From Rhodothermaceae bacterium (lineage in GTDB: Bacteria > Bacteroidota > Rhodothermia > Rhodothermales > Bin80), in contig VXSC01000005.1 in the NCBI GenBank assembly GCA_009838195.1, forward strand, positions 1-33,045: DNA of 33,045 bases. The letters run 5' to 3'. The position numbers were made by a program, and so were the translations under genes. Positions 8,761-17,820 of this stretch are shown one piece after another (positions within the stretch are counted from its first letter, which is position 1; each line of letters begins with the position of its first letter). The notes under the pieces were generated by a model, which had not been told where the DNA came from, ran no database searches, and was given only the letters and a program-made list of their open reading frames with translations.

Positions 8761-9552
8761 CTAGTTATCAATAATTCCCAAATATCCTGCGTGTTGAATC
8801 GCCGTATCAATTCCGCCCTCCATCATGACTGGCGCCACGCTCCCATCTCCATTCTCATCTTGTCCCGTCCTGCATTTCTCTAATAGGTTTACCAGTGCAC
8901 TTGCATGCTCACGAGCCATGCCAAGATTACCGTGATAGTCTGTCTTGAGGATATTGATTGCCTGAGCATAGGCTTCCAAGAGCCAACCGGTATCTGCACT
9001 TGTATTCCAGAAGCGGGAGGGGGCATCCCAGACATGAGTGAGATCAATGCGTGGCTGGCGCTCTCCTTTAGTTACGCCATCGCTGAGACGCATCCATCCA
9101 ATGACATTGCTCAGGGAAGCCATGACATGATCTACGTGTGCCTCATTTTTTGAATTGGAAAGCAACTCAATGACCGCACGCCCTCGTCCCATCATTCCGA
9201 GTTCTTTGGGATCTGCGACCAGTGGTGGATCGGAGCCGTGACGCTCGGAATGCGCTTCATCAAATTCAGTCCCATCGGTTTGCCATCTTGTTTTCCAGCC
9301 GTGGACTGCAGCACCGCCAGTTTGAGTGAGTAAACCGGAAGGCGATCCCCAGACTGTCTCTGCGATTATTTCGGCCTGGGCTTTGATCTCTTGAATTTCA
9401 GTAGCCTCCAAGGCGATTTGACTGGCTGCATGCGCTCGCATCAGCAGGTCATCAATATCCAACAGGTAAGCACCGGCCTGATCTTGTGCATGAGTAAGTA
9501 ATGGCACTGTGACGATGAGTATGCAGCACAGTCTGCGTATGGCGTGAATCAT
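8761..9552 (-). CDS. Exported protein of unknown function in the sugar-oxidation operon
   Basis: I do not recognise this 263-residue protein. It starts with a clear signal peptide (MIHAIRRLCCILIVTVPLLTHAQ, in two halves: a charged start, then a hydrophobic core, cleaved near THAQ). The mature part looks mainly helical. Conserved-looking aromatic patches include HGWKTRWQTDG and THVWDAPSRFWN. Near the C-terminus it carries DENGDGSV, which fits the DxNxDGxV calcium loop of EF-hand and dockerin modules. There is no CxxCH haem site. Its stop lies 5 bases before the start of the large fusion gene, so it is very likely made with it. It could be a structural or calcium-binding partner; that is a guess from position. 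Confidence 0.8.
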   Translation of the reverse strand: MIHAIRRLCCILIVTVPLLTHAQDQAGAYLLDIDDLLMRAHAASQIALEATEIQEIKAQAEIIAETVWGSPSGLLTQTGGAAVHGWKTRWQTDGTEFDEAHSERHGSDPPLVADPKELGMMGRGRAVIELLSNSKNEAHVDHVMASLSNVIGWMRLSDGVTKGERQPRIDLTHVWDAPSRFWNTSADTGWLLEAYAQAINILKTDYHGNLGMAREHASALVNLLEKCRTGQDENGDGSVAPVMMEGGIDTAIQHAGYLGIIDN

Positions 9553-9594
9553 GAGTGGGGGGAACTTAAATGTCGCTCCAGTTCAACTAGAATG

Positions 9595-10362
9595 TTATTC
9601 ATAAAGATCGGTATTATCCGTCGAGGCTAATTTGACTAGGAATGTGCCTAGTTTTTGAGCCAGCGCATCAAGAAATCGCTTTCCTCGGCTACTTGACGCT
9701 CCACGGGGATCTCCAACACCCGTATCGTCCGTCACCTTGCTCCAGCGCCGCTCTGCCCAGGCCCATCCTTCATGGAATTCAGGGATTTTCCATGAACGGA
9801 CATTCCCATCTCCTGCCTCATCAAGCGGGAGGACAAGTTCGGGAGCGATCTCAAGCATGAGGCTTGTTTCAAGTTCTCCTGCATGATCGCCGGGGTTATT
9901 GAAGTAGTGTGCTGTATCAAGAGCCTTAAACCAGTTTATTTCACAGATAAAGAGCTTTGGATAATGAAATCCCACTTCCCGAACCATCTGGCGAAAATCA
10001 TTTCCGCCATGTCCGTTCAGAATCACAAGTTTTGGAATCTCTTGTTGTTCAAGAACACGGGCGATATCTCCCATTAATGCCAACTGTGTGCTGGGCATCA
10101 TATTCAAGTCCAGCTTTATATCCGATTGCCCTGTGTTGACTCCGAAAGGGACAGTTGGCAATGCAACGACCCGTGCACCCTGCTCCCACGCAAACGCACA
10201 GGAATCTGCTGCAATTCGGTCCAGTTGCATATTATCCGTGCCGTAGGGGAGGTGGGTATTATGTGCTTCCGTAGCTCCCCAGGGGAGTACAGCAACCTGG
10301 AAGTTGGTCTCCTTGACTGATTTCCAATTGGTTTCTTGAAGCACGTATGGTCGGGCACTCAC
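9595..10362 (-). CDS. Creatininase-family amidohydrolase
   Basis: Cytoplasmic metal-dependent hydrolase of the creatininase superfamily (255 residues, normal length). Expected metal ligands are visible: Glu32 and His34 in GATEAHNTHLPYGTDN, with Asp43 in the same block; the His of NGHGGN; and the Glu in HAGELETS. These resemble the NGHGGN-type members rather than true creatininase, whose motif is NGHYEN. Start is GTG at 10362, one base after the stop of the lipoprotein gene, which points to coupled translation. Members of this family often sit in sugar or amide catabolic clusters with unknown substrates. Here the substrate is likely a small amide or lactam linked to the neighbouring genes, but that is inference. 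Confidence 0.88.
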   Translation of the reverse strand: MSARPYVLQETNWKSVKETNFQVAVLPWGATEAHNTHLPYGTDNMQLDRIAADSCAFAWEQGARVVALPTVPFGVNTGQSDIKLDLNMMPSTQLALMGDIARVLEQQEIPKLVILNGHGGNDFRQMVREVGFHYPKLFICEINWFKALDTAHYFNNPGDHAGELETSLMLEIAPELVLPLDEAGDGNVRSWKIPEFHEGWAWAERRWSKVTDDTGVGDPRGASSSRGKRFLDALAQKLGTFLVKLASTDNTDLYE

Positions 10363-10363
10363 G

Positions 10364-10825
10364 CTACTGGGTCACAATCAAGACTAAATCGTACTCATGG
10401 TCAAGGATTTGAATGGGGCCTTGATAATAGGGGACAATCAACCGCCCTTTACTGTCACGGGATAGTTCTGTGGAGTTAAACGTGAGATAACCACTATCAT
10501 TGGTGCCTCGGAACGTGTAATCCTGCATAATCCGATTAGACGTTACACTTCTCTCCAATTCGTATCGACGCACCTCATCAAAATCCTGCCCCACACGCAG
10601 GGAAACGTTTGTGATTTCGTAGCTACGTCGGATACGAACGGTAGCGGGTGTAGTCCCTTGCTGAGATCCCTCTACAAAGACCCATGCCCGTTTCACCTGA
10701 ACAGGTCCAGAAGAGGTTGAATCCTTGGGAGCCCGAGAGGTAACCGTTACTCCCAAGGGAGTCGTTATACAGCCCCAGAGCAGCACTGCCAGAAGTATAA
10801 TCAGAATTGAGTAGTGCCTCATCAT
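10364..10825 (-). CDS. Small PEGA-like lipoprotein
   Basis: Predicted lipoprotein of 153 residues from the ATG at 10825 (a second ATG follows directly at 10822). The N-terminus is a short basic start, a hydrophobic stretch and the lipobox-like LLWGC. The mature part has the PEGA-like pattern VFVEGSQQGTTPATVRI followed by a beta-rich segment, a fold thought to bind surface or wall polysaccharide. A longer frame reaches 10876, adding 17 residues, but the shorter form gives a cleaner signal. It is the first gene of the minus-strand operon. The PEGA assignment rests on a short motif and is moderate. Confidence 0.7.
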   Translation of the reverse strand: MMRHYSILIILLAVLLWGCITTPLGVTVTSRAPKDSTSSGPVQVKRAWVFVEGSQQGTTPATVRIRRSYEITNVSLRVGQDFDEVRRYELERSVTSNRIMQDYTFRGTNDSGYLTFNSTELSRDSKGRLIVPYYQGPIQILDHEYDLVLIVTQ

Positions 10826-11506
10826 TATGCCAGCGACCTGAAGTAGAAATATACGATAGGGCAGGCGATAATGCACGAGTGATTAAACCTGTTTGCAGTG
10901 ATCGTCAAATGAGTACGCCAACGAAGGTATGAAGCACGAGTGAACTCGTCCATGGAGCATACAATCGATTTTTCAAAATCGGAATCCAGCCAATACCTTT
11001 GGTTCCGACGTGGAAGGGACATCGCATCCCACCCGATAACATATAACCAGTACAGCGCCTTAGCGTCTAACATATGTTTTACCAGGCTCACTCGATTAGG
11101 CTATATGTTACGGCTTACCCGCATCTACGATCAGCACGAAAATCACGTAGAGGCAAGGTCCTATATATTCACGGGAAAACCGCGCATTAGCATCTCCAGA
11201 GTAGTGAGAGGGTCGCGGAACGATGACCGCAGCAGCCATCAAGGTCGTTACTGTATCTCACGAATCACGCCCGTATTGGGAAACCAAAAATCCTACAAGA
11301 CATATGTTCAGGTCAAGGGCTGGTTATTATCATATGTGATGGGTTAGCTTGGAGCAGGTAAGATCCTCCATTATCTTCGTGTAGACGGATGTTCTTTATC
11401 AGTGACCTACCTGCTTTATTCCACCGAGATTTATCTTTTTGACTATTCAATTTGGTTTTCTGCTCGGATTAACGCAATTTGGGAAGAATTTAAACCGTAA
11501 ATACGA
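10826..11506. promoter_or_regulatory. 680-base divergent intergenic region
   Basis: This stretch separates the minus-strand sugar-oxidation operon from the plus-strand transporter genes and must hold promoters for both. Open frames on it (10940-11347 plus, 10825-11091 minus) lack domains, ribosome binding sites and plausible composition, and I do not call them. A TTGACT at 11439-11444 resembles a -35 box, but no -10 box lies at the right distance. I saw no strong operator-like palindrome. Confidence 0.45.
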
Positions 11507-12865
11507 ATGACTCGTGTAATTTGGGCCTCCATTGTCGCTGCGCTCGGCGGCTTGTTATTTGGTTTTGACACAGCTGTAATCTCAGGAGCGGAGGGTGCTC
11601 TTCGAGATTTATATGACCCGACGTACCAACATCTAAGCTCCATTTTTGGCACACCTGCCTTCTGGCATGGTGCACTAGTCGCCAGTGCACTGATAGGAAC
11701 GATCATCGGATCCCTTGCCTTTGCGAAGCCTGCTGATCGTTATGGACGCCGCCTGATGTTGATGGTCATGGGGCTTCTCTATTTGGTGTCGGCACTCGGG
11801 AGTGCTGTGGCGTGGAATGCGGAATCGTTTACGCTCTTTCGCCTGATCGGTGGACTAGGTGTTGGTGGGGCATCAGTAGTTGCCCCCATGTATGTAGCCG
11901 AAATTGCTCCGGCCCATATGCGGGGGCGACTCGTGGCGATGGTGCAGCTTAATATCGTCCTGGGTATCCTGGTTGCATATCTATCTAATTTCATTATTGC
12001 TTCATTTGAATTGGGGAACGCTGAGTGGCGCTGGATGTTTGGAGTAGAAGCCGTCCCTGCACTTGCATTCACGCTGCTGCTCTTCACTAACCCCAGAAGT
12101 CCGAGATGGCTCGTGGCACAGGGACGCGATGATGAAGCGGAGGGCGTGTTACTGGATATAGGAGGAAGTGGGTTTGATGTTACGAAAGAACTCAGTGCAA
12201 TCCGCTCGTCGCTTGTAGAAGCACGTGACCATTTGACGGAAAAATTTTTTCAGCGAAAGTACCTCAAGCCCATCCTTCTTGCGGTAGCCATCGCTGCATT
12301 CAACCAGCTTTCTGGAATCAATGCGCTCATTTACTACACCCGCAGGATCTTTGAAATGGCTGGGGCATCGGGTACGTCCGCACTTTTGCAATCTGTGATT
12401 ATCGGCGGGGTCAATCTGATTGTGACGGCCGCTGCTCTTATGGTCATTGACAAGCTTGGACGCAAGAAGCTCATGCTCACAGGGTCTATCGGATATATCC
12501 TAAGCCTGGGAGCGACTGCCGTTGCCTTCTACACTGATACGACGGGCCCTGTCGTATTGGCAAGTCTCATCGTTTTCATCGCATCGCATGCATTTGGGCA
12601 GGGTGCCGTGATTTGGGTATTCATTGGTGAAATATTCCCGAACAGCATCCGGGCTCGCGGACAAAGTCTCGGCAGCTTTGTACACTGGATTATGGCCGCA
12701 ATCATCTCTCTGACGTTCCCGATGATTGCAGAAGTTTCAGGCGCAAATATTTTTGCATTTTACGCACTGTGCATGGTCGGGCAACTGTTGTGGGTCATTT
12801 TTGTAATGCCTGAGACAAAGGGGATTCCACTCGAAGAGATAAATAAGAAGTTGGGAATCAAGTAG
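11507..12865 (+). CDS. MFS sugar porter
   Basis: Proton-linked sugar transporter of the major facilitator superfamily, sugar porter family (relatives of XylE, AraE, GalP and GLUT), 452 residues with 12 predicted membrane segments in the inner membrane. Family signatures are all present: GFDTAVISGA in helix 1, ADRYGRR between helices 2 and 3, SPRWL after helix 6, QLSGINALIYY in helix 7, DKLGRKK between helices 8 and 9, and PETKG at the C-terminus. A monosaccharide is the expected substrate. It faces the sugar-oxidation operon across a shared intergenic region and is followed after 6 bases by a second transporter, so it probably imports a sugar or oxidised sugar made by that operon. Confidence 0.93.
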   Translation: MTRVIWASIVAALGGLLFGFDTAVISGAEGALRDLYDPTYQHLSSIFGTPAFWHGALVASALIGTIIGSLAFAKPADRYGRRLMLMVMGLLYLVSALGSAVAWNAESFTLFRLIGGLGVGGASVVAPMYVAEIAPAHMRGRLVAMVQLNIVLGILVAYLSNFIIASFELGNAEWRWMFGVEAVPALAFTLLLFTNPRSPRWLVAQGRDDEAEGVLLDIGGSGFDVTKELSAIRSSLVEARDHLTEKFFQRKYLKPILLAVAIAAFNQLSGINALIYYTRRIFEMAGASGTSALLQSVIIGGVNLIVTAAALMVIDKLGRKKLMLTGSIGYILSLGATAVAFYTDTTGPVVLASLIVFIASHAFGQGAVIWVFIGEIFPNSIRARGQSLGSFVHWIMAAIISLTFPMIAEVSGANIFAFYALCMVGQLLWVIFVMPETKGIPLEEINKKLGIK

Positions 12866-12871
12866 CCTCGA

Positions 12872-14437
12872 ATGCTGTCGCTATTCGACTTTATTGTAAT
12901 TGCCGTCTACCTTGTTGGCATCGCGATTCTGGGTATCCGGCTGGGTGGGCGCCAGCGGTCAACGGACGACTACTTTTTGGGAGGACGAGATCTCCCTTGG
13001 TGGGCAGTCTGTTTTTCAGTGGTAGCAACTGAAACCAGTACATTAACTATCATTGGTGTTCCTGCCGTTGCCTATGGAGGGACCATGACGTTTCTCCAAC
13101 TCACAGGTGGATATCTTGTCGGACGTATTGTAGTCAGCCTGCTTTTTCTGCCGCGGTACTTTAAGGGGGAAATGAATACGGCCTATGCCTACCTAGGTAA
13201 ACGCTTTGGGGATCGTATGCGCTCAACAGCATCGGTCACCTTCATGGTTACGAGGCTATTGGCAGATGGCGTGCGGTTATTTGCAACGGCCATCCCGATC
13301 AAGGTGATTGCAGATTCTGCTGGAATGAGCTTTATGGGAGCACCGATCTCATATGGCCAGATCATCCTTCTACTTGGTGTTATCACGGCCATTTATACTA
13401 TGGTGGGGGGCATTCGGGCCGTGATCTGGATTGATGTGGTACAAATGGCTCTCTACCTTTTGGGAGGGCTGCTCTGTGCGATTCTCCTGGTCAATGGTTT
13501 ACCAGAAGGCTGGTTTCAAATGGCCGCACAGGAGGGCAAGTTCACTGTCATTGATCTGGGACTGGGAGGCTCGTTTACCGATTGGATTACCCAGCCATAT
13601 GTTGTTTTGACTGCCGTGATCGGGGGAGGTATATTTTCGATGGCATCCCATGGTACGGATCAGCTCATCGTTCAACGGTTACTCACCTGCAGAAACCTCA
13701 AAGACAGCCAGCGGGCGTTGGTCGGGAGCGCAGTGTTAGTTGCCCTGCAGTTTGCGCTTTTCCTGATTGTAGGTGTACTACTTTGGATTCATTATGGCGG
13801 AGTAAGTCCCCAGGAATTGGGATTAAGCCGTGGAGATGAGGTGTTTCCACGTTATATCATTGAAGGACTGCCTGCGGGGATATCGGGATTACTTCTAGCT
13901 GGAATTTTGGCTGCAGCGATGAGTACGCTATCCTCTTCACTGAATTCGCTGGCTTCATCGTCCATGCTGGATCTCATTGAACGATTTGTCACGAAGTCGA
14001 TCAGCGAAGCTCGAAGATTATTGTTCTCAAGAGCGTTGACCCTGTTTTGGGCTGGCCTGTTTATTGTGTTCGCAAGTTTGTTTGAGAATACCGAGAATCC
14101 TGTCGTTGAACTTGGTCTAGCCATTGCTTCGTTCACATATGGCGGGCTTCTGGGAGGATTCCTTCTTGGAATTATTGTCAAAGAAGCACGGGAATGGGAT
14201 GCTGTGATTGCATTCTCTCTCACGATTGTAACCATGATACTGGTTATTTTTGGGGTATGGCATAGCCCGGAACAGGGATGGATCTTTGTTTTTAATCCAA
14301 CAGATTCAATGATTGAGGCCTCAGGGCTACGCCAAATCGCCTGGCCATGGTACACACTGATTGGAAGCGTGTTGTGCATATTTGTAGGATTCCTCCTATC
14401 ACTACGTAATAAATACACGAATCACGGACCGTCATGA
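12872..14437 (+). CDS. Sodium:solute symporter (SSS family)
   Basis: Inner-membrane sodium-coupled symporter, 521 residues, with 13 or more hydrophobic segments. Typical SSS features include the start FDFIVIAVYLVGI, the DYFLGGRDLPWW loop after helix 1, SVVATETSTLTIIGVPA in helix 2, and SMASHGTDQLIVQRLL with AAAMSTLSSSLNSLAS in the region of the second sodium site. Relatives carry sugars, sialic acid, proline or organic acids; the QRLL and STLSSSLNS forms fit the sugar or sugar-acid branch, a tentative placement. It lies 6 bases after the MFS gene, and its last codons overlap the next gene by 4 bases. Confidence 0.92.
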   Translation: MLSLFDFIVIAVYLVGIAILGIRLGGRQRSTDDYFLGGRDLPWWAVCFSVVATETSTLTIIGVPAVAYGGTMTFLQLTGGYLVGRIVVSLLFLPRYFKGEMNTAYAYLGKRFGDRMRSTASVTFMVTRLLADGVRLFATAIPIKVIADSAGMSFMGAPISYGQIILLLGVITAIYTMVGGIRAVIWIDVVQMALYLLGGLLCAILLVNGLPEGWFQMAAQEGKFTVIDLGLGGSFTDWITQPYVVLTAVIGGGIFSMASHGTDQLIVQRLLTCRNLKDSQRALVGSAVLVALQFALFLIVGVLLWIHYGGVSPQELGLSRGDEVFPRYIIEGLPAGISGLLLAGILAAAMSTLSSSLNSLASSSMLDLIERFVTKSISEARRLLFSRALTLFWAGLFIVFASLFENTENPVVELGLAIASFTYGGLLGGFLLGIIVKEAREWDAVIAFSLTIVTMILVIFGVWHSPEQGWIFVFNPTDSMIEASGLRQIAWPWYTLIGSVLCIFVGFLLSLRNKYTNHGPS

Positions 14438-16761
14438 GCGTATCGCAGAAATTTGATATTCGGCGTCCTATCACGGCCCTCCGAAACCTCGGTAGCATAA
14501 AGATTGGCCTGTTCGTGGTACTGGTTGTCTTGACCACGCTAGCATTTAAGCAGGGAATTCGAACCGAAACTTCATTTTCGGTAGGAGATCGGTGGCAGAA
14601 AGAAACCTTGGTTGCTGAGTCCGAATTTCCTATCTATAAGTCCACGGACTCATTGCAGGCGGAGAGGCAGCGTGTACGGGATTCGGTTGAACCGATATTT
14701 TATATCTTCCCAGATGCCAGACAGCAAACACGCGTGGCAGTCGATTCGATTTCGGCATTGCTGGACGTTGCTTTTGACGCGTATACAGATTATCTGGTGG
14801 GGGCGAGGAGAGATACGATTGCAGCTGGAAACGATCCGGCATTGGTAAGCTTCTCGGAGAGCACGATTGAGGACTCTCTCCGGTTCATGGAGTTACGTCT
14901 TCAGGTCCCCATTCGGCTAAGCGATCCGGCATGGCGTCTACTGGGATGGGATTCTGCGTTACGTAGTCCAGATATGCCAACGGCGACCAGATTTGCTCCG
15001 GTAAACCCGCCTCTTTTCGAGCGTATCCTGAACGCAATTGCAAGTCGGAGCCAGCGGTTACAACTTCAAGGAGCTCTTGATGTCCCAATAGATTCGATTC
15101 GTGCGCCGTATTTAACCGTACGGGATACGCTTGAACAGACGTTTAGTCGAAGACCCACAACAGAGGTGGTAGGTCAGAATTCAGCCCGCGAGCGCATTCA
15201 AGTATGGCTTGAAGAAACGGTACTCCCGGAAGGTTCTCCACTCACCTCTGCCGCAATTGCTCAATTTATTGAATCCGTCTTCACTCCTTCATTGATCTAT
15301 CAATCCACCCCTACTGAATTGAGGAGAACAGAAGCGGAGGCTCAAATTATCCCTGTACGTGGCATGGTCGCAGAAGGGGAGGAAATTGTACGCAATGGGG
15401 AGCTCATCACCGCAGAGATCAAACAAAAACTGGATTCTCTGGAACGGGAACGCGGTAGCGAATTACCGGAACGCCAAGAGCGATTACAGTTTATTGGACA
15501 AATATTGTTGGCGCTAACCATGATCGGGATTTTTGCACTCTTCTTGAGAAATGCCCGACCGAGTATCTACTCCAGCAATAAATCCATGATTCTCCTGTCT
15601 CTGCTTTATGCCGGCACCGTGATCTCGTTTGCCGCGGTGATTCGGCTTGCACCGCCGGAATTCATGTACGCAGTGCCGGTTGTGATTGTATCGGTGCTTC
15701 TAACGGTAATTTTTGACTCGCGTCTGGCGCTATTGGGCACACTCGCTCTGGCGATCGTCGGAGGGTTTTTATTGCATTCGGACTTTACCTACACCTGGGC
15801 AACACTTATCGGGGGAGCGTTTGCAGCATTCAGTGCTAGGAGCTTGCGTAATCGGGGACAGCTTTTCCTTACAGCCGCCTTTGCGTTTGGTGGGTATGCA
15901 CTTGCTTTTGTTACGGTATGGCTCTACGAAGGGATTGTCTGGTCATCAATTTGGGAGCATCTTTTGTTTGCGGGGATTGGCTCATTTTTGCTGGTTACGG
16001 CCTATCCTTTCGTTTGGGTACTCGAACGCATATTTGATATTACTACCGACCTACGCCTGCTGGAGCTTTCCGATACGAATCATCCTCTGCTTCGGGAGTT
16101 AATGCAACGGGCTCCTGGTACGCTCAATCACTCCATTCAAGTGTCCAGCCTTGCGGGATCCGTAGCCGATGCAGTAGGCGCCAATACGCTCCTCACACGA
16201 GTTGGCGCACTGTATCATGATGTGGGTAAGCTTTCTTCTCCAGAATACTTCATTGAGAATCAGGCAGGTGGCGTTAATCCCCATGATAATTTACAACCGG
16301 AAGAAAGTGCCCAAATTATCATCAGTCATGTGACCAAGGGTACCGAACTGGGAGAGCGCTATGGCTTGCCCTCTAAAGTATTACATCTTATTGCTTCGCA
16401 CCACGGCACTACGCGGACCGAGTATTTTTTTCAGAGAGCAGTCGAACAGAGCAAAGCCAGTGGAACTGCTTTAGAGGAGTCTGTATTTAGGTACCCGGGA
16501 CCGCGCCCGCAATCGAAGGAAGCTGGTATCCTGTTGTTAACCGATACCGTAGAGGCGGCAAGTCGTACAATGCAGGATGTAACCGCCGAAAAATTTCAGG
16601 AATTGGTTGACCGTCTGGTCACCCATAAGGTCGCCAGTGGTCAATTGGATGAGACTGGCCTGACATTCCGGGATATCCCTCTTATCAAAAAGGTATTACA
16701 GGATCAGCTTATGGCCATCCACCATGTGCGTGTCAGCTATCCTGAGATGACCAACTCGTAA
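14434..16761 (+). CDS. pgpH: PgpH-type cyclic-di-AMP phosphodiesterase (7TM-HD)
   Basis: Membrane-bound HD-domain phosphodiesterase of the 7TMR-HDED/PgpH family (775 residues), which degrades the second messenger c-di-AMP to pApA. Layout: an N-terminal membrane helix (about 22-40), a large extracytoplasmic 7TMR-HDED domain to about residue 345, seven membrane segments (about 350-540), and a cytoplasmic HD domain with the catalytic His-Asp at 595-596 in LYHDVGK and a further SHHG motif. It starts at ATG 14434, inside the last codons of the symporter gene (ATGA overlap). c-di-AMP controls osmolyte and potassium transport in many bacteria, so the link to a sodium symporter may be regulatory or just operon packing. 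The gene symbol is by family, not proven orthology. Confidence 0.9.
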   Translation: MSVSQKFDIRRPITALRNLGSIKIGLFVVLVVLTTLAFKQGIRTETSFSVGDRWQKETLVAESEFPIYKSTDSLQAERQRVRDSVEPIFYIFPDARQQTRVAVDSISALLDVAFDAYTDYLVGARRDTIAAGNDPALVSFSESTIEDSLRFMELRLQVPIRLSDPAWRLLGWDSALRSPDMPTATRFAPVNPPLFERILNAIASRSQRLQLQGALDVPIDSIRAPYLTVRDTLEQTFSRRPTTEVVGQNSARERIQVWLEETVLPEGSPLTSAAIAQFIESVFTPSLIYQSTPTELRRTEAEAQIIPVRGMVAEGEEIVRNGELITAEIKQKLDSLERERGSELPERQERLQFIGQILLALTMIGIFALFLRNARPSIYSSNKSMILLSLLYAGTVISFAAVIRLAPPEFMYAVPVVIVSVLLTVIFDSRLALLGTLALAIVGGFLLHSDFTYTWATLIGGAFAAFSARSLRNRGQLFLTAAFAFGGYALAFVTVWLYEGIVWSSIWEHLLFAGIGSFLLVTAYPFVWVLERIFDITTDLRLLELSDTNHPLLRELMQRAPGTLNHSIQVSSLAGSVADAVGANTLLTRVGALYHDVGKLSSPEYFIENQAGGVNPHDNLQPEESAQIIISHVTKGTELGERYGLPSKVLHLIASHHGTTRTEYFFQRAVEQSKASGTALEESVFRYPGPRPQSKEAGILLLTDTVEAASRTMQDVTAEKFQELVDRLVTHKVASGQLDETGLTFRDIPLIKKVLQDQLMAIHHVRVSYPEMTNS

Positions 16762-16794
16762 AACCGGCCGTGATTTCCCTGAGTCCTGATCAAG

Positions 16795-17820
16795 CTATAT
16801 TTCAGGCAAAAAGCATCTGGGAACGGGAAGATCTGCTACGGTTCGCAGTCCTGATGGAGCATTGAGTACCTGCGGGATTGCATTTACCAGAGCTGCAACT
16901 GTCGCCGTGTCTCCAAAAATACCGCCCTCTACCACTAGGTTAATCGGAGGGTCTCCATCTACGATCACCCGATCTTCCGGCTGATCTGCCCCGACATACA
17001 TGCGTAGGTCCAGCGATACGGCGACATTGCCATTTCTGAGTGCTTGAGCGGTGTGCTTAATCCCTGCGACTCTGCCAAGTTGCACGGTAAGATAGGGGGT
17101 TTTGACTTTTCTCTCGGAAATCACCGGTTCGAGATTTTCCGTAAATCCTTCAATTGGCCAACCAAGGCCATGCATCACCAGCCGCAGGGATTCGACCAGG
17201 CCAATATGCCCGAACCCACATTTTTCCTGGCGTTCCCGAAATTCGTCAACTGTGATTCCAGCCCCTACCTTATTCTGAAGAGATTGACGCCTTAAACCAG
17301 CATCCACACGCCGATTTACGGTCACAGAACGAACACGAGTACAAACACCGGTCGCAACAAGGGCAAGCACATCCATGGCATACCCGGGATTTACGCCGGT
17401 ACCAAGAATAGTGACTCCACGCTCCTTGGCATGAAGATCTAACCTCTGAGTGATTTCTGGATGTCTGGCAAAGGGGTAGGGGAGTTCTTCAGTACTGGAA
17501 ACGATTGATGCACCATGTCGAATGCATTGAAGCAACTGCTGCTCCACCTGAGGCATAAATGAACTCGTGGTGTGAATAACGACATCGGGTTGGGTTTCCG
17601 CAAGGACGTTCTCCGCGTCTGGTGATATGATAGTATCAGAGGGAGCATTGACCAGTGATCCCAGGGTCTTGTTTGCTTTCTGGGGATCAATGTCAATTGC
17701 ACCTACCAACTCCAATTGACCCGCCTTTGCTTTTTCCAGGATTAGTTTAGCGGCTCCCTGGCCGATGGGACCTAATCCGTACTGAACAACTCGGATGGGG
17801 CGATCTTCACCGATACTCAT
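16795..17820 (-). CDS. DapB-fold NAD(P)-dependent dehydrogenase, 2,4-diaminopentanoate dehydrogenase-like
   Basis: 341-residue cytoplasmic oxidoreductase with an N-terminal Rossmann domain (VVQYGLGPIGQG at about residues 11-22) of the dihydrodipicolinate reductase type. The C-terminal part resembles 2,4-diaminopentanoate dehydrogenase (Ord) of ornithine fermentation more than DapB, with GTGVNPGYAMD as the substrate-side motif and a length well above DapB (about 250-270). Its ATG overlaps the stop of the upstream pruA gene by four bases (ATGA), so the two are translated together. A role in oxidation or reductive deamination of an amino acid feeding a semialdehyde to PruA is plausible. The true substrate is not determinable here. 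Confidence 0.8.
   Translation of the reverse strand: MSIGEDRPIRVVQYGLGPIGQGAAKLILEKAKAGQLELVGAIDIDPQKANKTLGSLVNAPSDTIISPDAENVLAETQPDVVIHTTSSFMPQVEQQLLQCIRHGASIVSSTEELPYPFARHPEITQRLDLHAKERGVTILGTGVNPGYAMDVLALVATGVCTRVRSVTVNRRVDAGLRRQSLQNKVGAGITVDEFRERQEKCGFGHIGLVESLRLVMHGLGWPIEGFTENLEPVISERKVKTPYLTVQLGRVAGIKHTAQALRNGNVAVSLDLRMYVGADQPEDRVIVDGDPPINLVVEGGIFGDTATVAALVNAIPQVLNAPSGLRTVADLPVPRCFLPEI

Noticed and set aside
10940..11347. 135-codon plus-strand ORF in the divergent region
   Set aside because: Rich in Arg, Ser and His with no fold-like pattern, no ribosome binding site, and it lies where promoters for both operons must be.
11439..11472. TTGACT and GATTAA as a sigma70 promoter for the MFS gene
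   Set aside because: The spacing between the boxes is 22 bases, too long; no better -10 was found.
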